In this document: piece after piece, positions 40,729-42,779 of the stretch | Layout: the number at the start of each line of letters is the position of its first letter | Numbering within the stretch: the stretch's first letter is position 1 | Origin: JAGVWJ01 sp964588555 | GTDB taxonomy: Archaea; Micrarchaeota; Micrarchaeia; Anstonellales; Bilamarchaeaceae | Direction of reading: 5' to 3' | DNA: 42,779 nt | Assembly: GCA_964588555.1 (NCBI GenBank) | Contig: CAZPPT010000012.1 | Location: 1 to 42,779, forward strand | The notes under the pieces: model-generated | Seen by the model: the letters and a program-made list of their open reading frames with translations, nothing else | Told to the model about the DNA's origin: nothing | Database searches by the model: none | Made by a program: the position numbers and the translations under genes

Positions 40729-40869
40729 AATTAACTAACGTCTGGATTCTCTTCATGTTCTCCAAAATCGTCTTAATTATTGTGATTAGGTTAGGGTACC
40801 TACCCCCCTACCTACCACCTTTTAAAAACTTAGATTCATAGTTATCTACGTAGTTTACAGGTGTTAACC

Positions 40870-41028
40870 ATGGCAAAACCAATACGAGCAACTCCTACCT
40901 TACGAGGTGAAGATGCCGTAAGATTTGTAAGAAATATGATCAGAGAGACAAATTACCCGTCTAAAGCCAGAGTTACCACTATCAAAAAAGCACTTGAAGA
41001 ATTCAATTATTTTAGTCAATACCTTTAA
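40870..41028 (+). CDS. Small antitoxin-like protein (52 residues)
   Basis: ATG 40870 to TAA 41028. The sequence starts MAKPIRATPTLRGEDAVRFV and continues with a Lys/Arg-rich helical half. The ATP-x-L-x-GEDA-x-x-F pattern is, from memory, shared by small archaeal proteins found beside toxin-like genes. An AT-rich box (TTTAAAAACT, 40821-40830) lies upstream. Its 3' end overlaps the convergent GNAT gene by 17 nt. Pairing as the antitoxin of that GNAT protein is inference. Confidence 0.6.
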   Translation: MAKPIRATPTLRGEDAVRFVRNMIRETNYPSKARVTTIKKALEEFNYFSQYL

Positions 41029-41569
41029 CCCAGATATCCAAATACATAGGTATTGATCCTTTTTCTCTTTCAGTGAGGATGTTAAAACCCAGTTTCTTGT
41101 AGAAGTGAATTGGATCAAATTTTGGATCAGTATTTCTTTTTGCATCAAGAATTATGAAGCGACATCCAGCATACTTCTCGTAAATTTGTAGACCAACTGC
41201 TATGGAAAAACGGATCATCATCGAACCTATCCCGTGACGCATCATTGGTTCGCTCACTGCCATTCTACCGATTTTCAAAGCCGGTAATGATTTGTAATGA
41301 ATATCCTTTTCTCTGAAAAACTGCTTTAAGTCAGCGTTTAAGTTTATTGAATCAGCTAATAGCGTTACATAACTTACGAGTTCTTTAGTCTCTTTTAGGA
41401 ACCATAAATACGTAACTGAAATTCCTTGCCTTTGATTTTCCCATGCATCTTCTACTAGAAATTTTTCTAGTTCTTTTTCTGTACAATGAAACGACTGAAG
41501 TAATGATAAATGACTGTCACTAAGCTTTTCGAAGTATAAATCCTCTTTTTTGAGTTTATTTTCAGACAT
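41012..41569 (-). CDS. GNAT toxin-like acetyltransferase (TacT type)
   Basis: 185 residues from ATG 41569; ATG 41587 would add six residues. FHCTEKELEKFLVEDAWENQ near the N-terminus, ALKIGRMAVSEPMMRHGIGS as motif A (acetyl-CoA loop R-H-G-I-G-S), and FIILDAKRNT followed by FYKKLGF match the GNAT toxin family that acetylates the amino acid on charged tRNAs. Those toxins are usually preceded by a ribbon-helix-helix antitoxin in the same operon. Here the only small partner is convergent. The residues needed for acetyl-CoA binding look intact. Confidence 0.72.
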   Translation of the reverse strand: MSENKLKKEDLYFEKLSDSHLSLLQSFHCTEKELEKFLVEDAWENQRQGISVTYLWFLKETKELVSYVTLLADSINLNADLKQFFREKDIHYKSLPALKIGRMAVSEPMMRHGIGSMMIRFSIAVGLQIYEKYAGCRFIILDAKRNTDPKFDPIHFYKKLGFNILTEREKGSIPMYLDIWVKGID

Positions 41570-41639
41570 GAAATGATCCGTTATCAATTATCATATTAAG
41601 AATTTAAACATTCGTAGTTTTATAATTCGCAATACGCTA

Positions 41640-41662
41640 CTCAAGACACAAAACACAAGACC
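41640..41662. repeat. Inverse copy of GTCTTGAG-like words at the island's right end
   Basis: CTCAAGAC (41640-41647) and ACACAAGAC (41653-41661) are reverse complements of words found in the array at 37168-37191. They lie 10-30 nt inside the tRNA-side repeat. Confidence 0.4.
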
Positions 41663-41671
41663 AAAAATTAG

Positions 41672-41687
41672 AATTGGGCCCGTTGAG
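41672..41687. repeat. 16-bp direct repeat, tRNA-side island end
   Basis: AATTGGGCCCGTTGAG; on the minus strand it is the 3' strand of the T-stem, the 3' acceptor strand and the discriminator base of tRNA-Ile. Identical to 37110-37125. Confidence 0.75.
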
Positions 41688-41689
41688 AT

Positions 41690-41746
41690 ATGTCCGACCC
41701 TTTTTCCGTGAACGCTTTTTCGAGCGTAAGCGAAGAAAAAGGGTTC
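41690..41746 (-). other. tRNA-Ile intron 4 (T-loop, position 58/59, 57 nt)
   Basis: Bulge-helix-bulge: central helix GTTC/GGAC, bulges AAG and ATA, outer helix formed by the T-stem, inner hairpin ACCCTTTTTC/GAAAAAGGGT. Cutting AA|G and AT|A restores the canonical T-loop TTCAAAT. Confidence 0.85.
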
Positions 41747-41761
41747 TTGAACTCAAGACCT

Positions 41762-41780
41762 CTATCGGTTCATAAGAACT
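41762..41780 (-). other. tRNA-Ile intron 3 (variable region, position 43/44, 19 nt)
   Basis: Central helix ATCG/CGAT, bulges AAA and AGA, inner hairpin GTTC-TTAT-GAAC. Cutting AA|A and AG|A leaves variable loop AGGTC. The outer helix is weak, so this is a relaxed motif. Confidence 0.75.
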
Positions 41781-41786
41781 TTCGAT

Positions 41787-41800
41787 ATCTAACATCCGGT
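41787..41800 (-). other. tRNA-Ile intron 2 (canonical position 37/38, 14 nt)
   Basis: The outer helix is the anticodon stem. Central helix CTGA/TTAG (one G-U pair), bulges TAA and ATA, 7-nt terminal loop. Cutting TA|A and AT|A restores loop CTGATAA. It is very short for an archaeal intron. Confidence 0.8.
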
Positions 41801-41807
41801 TATCAGT

Positions 41808-41846
41808 TTCGTCGTTTTTGAGCGCTTCATTCAAAAAAAGCGCACT
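41808..41846 (-). other. tRNA-Ile intron 1 (anticodon stem, position 30/31, 39 nt)
   Basis: Central helix CGTT/GACG (one G-U pair), bulges CGA and AAA, inner hairpin GCGCTT/AAGCGC with an asymmetric loop. Cutting CG|A and AA|A restores stem TTCGA. The exact cut could shift by one base because of a repeated A. Confidence 0.72.
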
Positions 41847-41883
41847 CGAACGCTCCAACCGGACTGAGCTACGGGCCCAAAAA

Positions 41884-41964
41884 TTAATTTTTTCTAGTAA
41901 CTAAGTATGTTACTACCAGAATAGTCGCAATGATAGCGATTGCTAACAAGAGCTCTTCAAGCAT
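41884..41964 (-). CDS. 26-residue single-helix membrane peptide
   Basis: ATG 41964 to TAA 41884. The peptide is MLEELL, then a hydrophobic run of about 17 residues (LAIAIIATILVVTYLVT), then RKN: one membrane helix with acidic N-terminus and basic C-terminus. A TATA-like CTATTTAAAA lies about 20 nt upstream, fitting a leaderless start. The stop is 5 nt before the tRNA-Ile, which has no obvious TATA box of its own at the usual distance. Either the peptide gene is real and shares the tRNA transcript, or the ORF is part of a long tRNA leader. Confidence 0.5.
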   Translation of the reverse strand: MLEELLLAIAIIATILVVTYLVTRKN

Positions 41965-41982
41965 GACTATTATCTATATGAG

Positions 41983-41994
41983 ACTTTTTAAATA
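41983..41994. promoter_or_regulatory. TATA element between mre11 and the tRNA/peptide unit
   Basis: CTTTTTAAATAG on plus, CTATTTAAAAAG on minus. It lies about 31 nt before ATG 42025 on the plus strand and about 20 nt before ATG 41964 on the minus strand, so it could serve both directions. Confidence 0.45.
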
Positions 41995-42024
41995 GTTTCC
42001 TCCTCCTTTTATGTGCCTGGTTTT

Positions 42025-42779
42025 ATGAAAATTGCCATCATTTCCGACACCCATTTCGGCTATGCACGTTTCGAAGACGATACGTTTGTCCAGGCAGAAA
42101 ACGCATTTATGGATGCGCAGGAAAAGGCCGACCTCATCATCTATGCGGGCGACGTGTTTGACACAAAAATACCAAAATTAGAAACAATACAACGTGCAGT
42201 GGAAATCCTCAAAAAAGTAAAAAAGCCCATTTTTGCAATCCACGGGAACCATGAGCGAAGAAGCAAGGGGATGACGAACCCGGCACAGCTACTTGCAAGC
42301 ATGGGGTTGTATCGCTACCTTCACGGGGAAAGCGCGCTTTTTGAATCAGGCGGTGAAAAAATCCAGGTATTTGGCTTAGGCAACGTGCCTGAGGAACTGG
42401 CACGGACTGCACTTGAAAAATCGCTTAAGAACTTTACCCCGGAGGACGGCGCATTTCGCATCCTTGTGCTTCACCAGTCAATCAAGGAGCTTATCCCCCA
42501 TGCGGATGAGGAAATCTCGCTTGACGACCTTGAGCCGCTTCCGTTTGACCTTGTTATCAACGGCCATATCCACGCAAGCGTTGTGAAACTTGGCGGACGG
42601 TTCCTTATTCCAGGAAGTACTGTCATCACCCAGCTCAAAAAGGACGAGGTGTCGCCCCGCGGGTATATCGTGTACGACACGAAGACAAAAACGCACGAAT
42701 TTTCCCCAATCACGTGCCGCGCCTTTTTTTATGAAGAGCTCGTATTTGACCGCGCGCCGATTGTTGAGGTAAAAAATGC
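42025..42779 (+). CDS. mre11: Mre11/SbcD-type DNA repair nuclease (partial, runs off window)
   Basis: 251 codons are visible and the frame is open at the window end. The calcineurin-like phosphoesterase motifs are all present: ISDTHFG (D-x-H), AGDVFDT, HGNHER, VLHQS, and NGHIHAS (GH-x-H). They coordinate two manganese ions in Mre11, the nuclease that with Rad50 processes DNA ends. The order, spacing and LGG-(R)-FLIPGS capping segment match Mre11/SbcD. Rad50 often follows and would lie beyond the window. ATG 42025 is preferred since it starts KIAIISDTH directly. Confidence 0.88.
   Translation, partial: MKIAIISDTHFGYARFEDDTFVQAENAFMDAQEKADLIIYAGDVFDTKIPKLETIQRAVEILKKVKKPIFAIHGNHERRSKGMTNPAQLLASMGLYRYLHGESALFESGGEKIQVFGLGNVPEELARTALEKSLKNFTPEDGAFRILVLHQSIKELIPHADEEISLDDLEPLPFDLVINGHIHASVVKLGGRFLIPGSTVITQLKKDEVSPRGYIVYDTKTKTHEFSPITCRAFFYEELVFDRAPIVEVKN

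Larger units (their letters stand above)
37110..41687. mobile_element. tRNA-Ile-integrated genomic island of about 4.6 kb
   Basis: The region lies between two copies of a 16-bp repeat, one being the tRNA-Ile 3' end that faces the island. It is clearly more AT-rich than the flanking chromosome (compare the Lys/Asn/Ile-rich island proteins with the Ala/Gly-rich neighbours). Its cargo is accessory: a HEPN/DUF5677-like protein, a four-helix-bundle protein, a TIR-like protein, a membrane protein, and a GNAT toxin-like protein with a small partner. No integrase or recombinase gene is visible, so it was mobilised in trans, or the integrase was lost. Confidence 0.7.
41675..41878 (-). tRNA. tRNA-Ile (GAU) with four introns
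   Basis: The 204-nt gene gives a 75-nt mature tRNA after removal of four introns. Exons in transcript order: 41878-41847, 41807-41801, 41786-41781, 41761-41747, 41689-41675. The cloverleaf is perfect: acceptor GGGCCCG/CGGGCCC with discriminator A; D-stem GCTC/GAGC with G18G19; anticodon stem TTCGA/TCGAA with loop CTGATAA (anticodon GAU); variable loop AGGTC; T-stem TTGAG/CTCAA with loop TTCAAAT. G15-C48 and the T54, T55, C56 and A58 identities are kept. CCA is not encoded. The introns sit after positions 30, 37, 43 and 58. Each flanks a 4-bp central helix with two 3-nt bulges and is cut after the second bulge base. The 3' end doubles as the island attachment site. Confidence 0.9.

Noticed and set aside
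37252..41569. Island as a complete provirus or plasmid
   Set aside because: There is no integrase, replication protein, capsid or packaging gene between the repeats.
41637..41858. 73-codon minus-strand ORF
   Set aside because: It lies across the tRNA-Ile exons and introns and has no family resemblance; it is a by-product of the RNA gene.

Overview
The window reads as a stretch of chromosome from an archaeon, most likely a small-genome lineage of the DPANN type. The archaeal evidence is L37Ae, an Rpb12-like protein, a Brix-domain protein, Pcc1 and prefoldin beta in one run, together with deoxyhypusine synthase, Mre11, TATA boxes about 25 nt ahead of many start codons (leaderless genes), and a tRNA with bulge-helix-bulge introns. 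The DPANN assignment is inference, from shortened information-processing proteins, very large Cys-rich surface lipoproteins and tight gene packing; the phylum cannot be fixed from this sequence.

Layout. Positions 1-2247: a Cys-repeat lipoprotein. 2418-5234: a translation/transcription operon (L37Ae, an Rpb12 without its zinc ligands, a short Brix protein, Pcc1, prefoldin beta), then a membrane protein and a DHH phosphoesterase. 5342-8630: purA, a GNAT protein, and a leftward group of ScpB, an AK6/Fap7-type kinase and a PadR-like regulator. 8681-27699: a 19-kb rightward operon with almost no spacing. It holds six tandem paralogous polytopic membrane proteins, two lipoproteins (one of about 1,530 residues), a 1,787-residue membrane-anchored helical-repeat protein and a six-CxxC zinc-ribbon protein. 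This is the best candidate for an undescribed system. The regulator lies divergently across a single symmetrical TATA element.

27736-33787: nickel-pincer cofactor genes (larE-larB and, apart from them, a short larC), two Ser/Thr kinases that share a 16-bp start-site element, deoxyhypusine synthase and a GNAT protein. 33932-37091: a glycosylation-sequon-rich DUF4382-like lipoprotein, an M23-like lipoprotein and a small zinc-finger protein.

37110-41687: an AT-rich island bounded by a 16-bp direct repeat, one copy of which is the 3' end of a tRNA-Ile gene. It carries a HEPN/DUF5677-like protein, a four-helix-bundle protein, a TIR/deoxyribosyltransferase-like protein with a zinc finger, a divergent membrane protein, and a GNAT toxin-like protein with a small antitoxin-like ORF. 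No integrase is visible. The tRNA-Ile(GAU) gene, 41675-41878 on the minus strand, folds into a perfect 75-nt cloverleaf once four introns (39, 14, 19 and 57 nt) are removed. All four fit the same bulge-helix-bulge cutting rule. A 26-codon membrane-peptide ORF and an mre11-like gene cut off by the window end complete the region.
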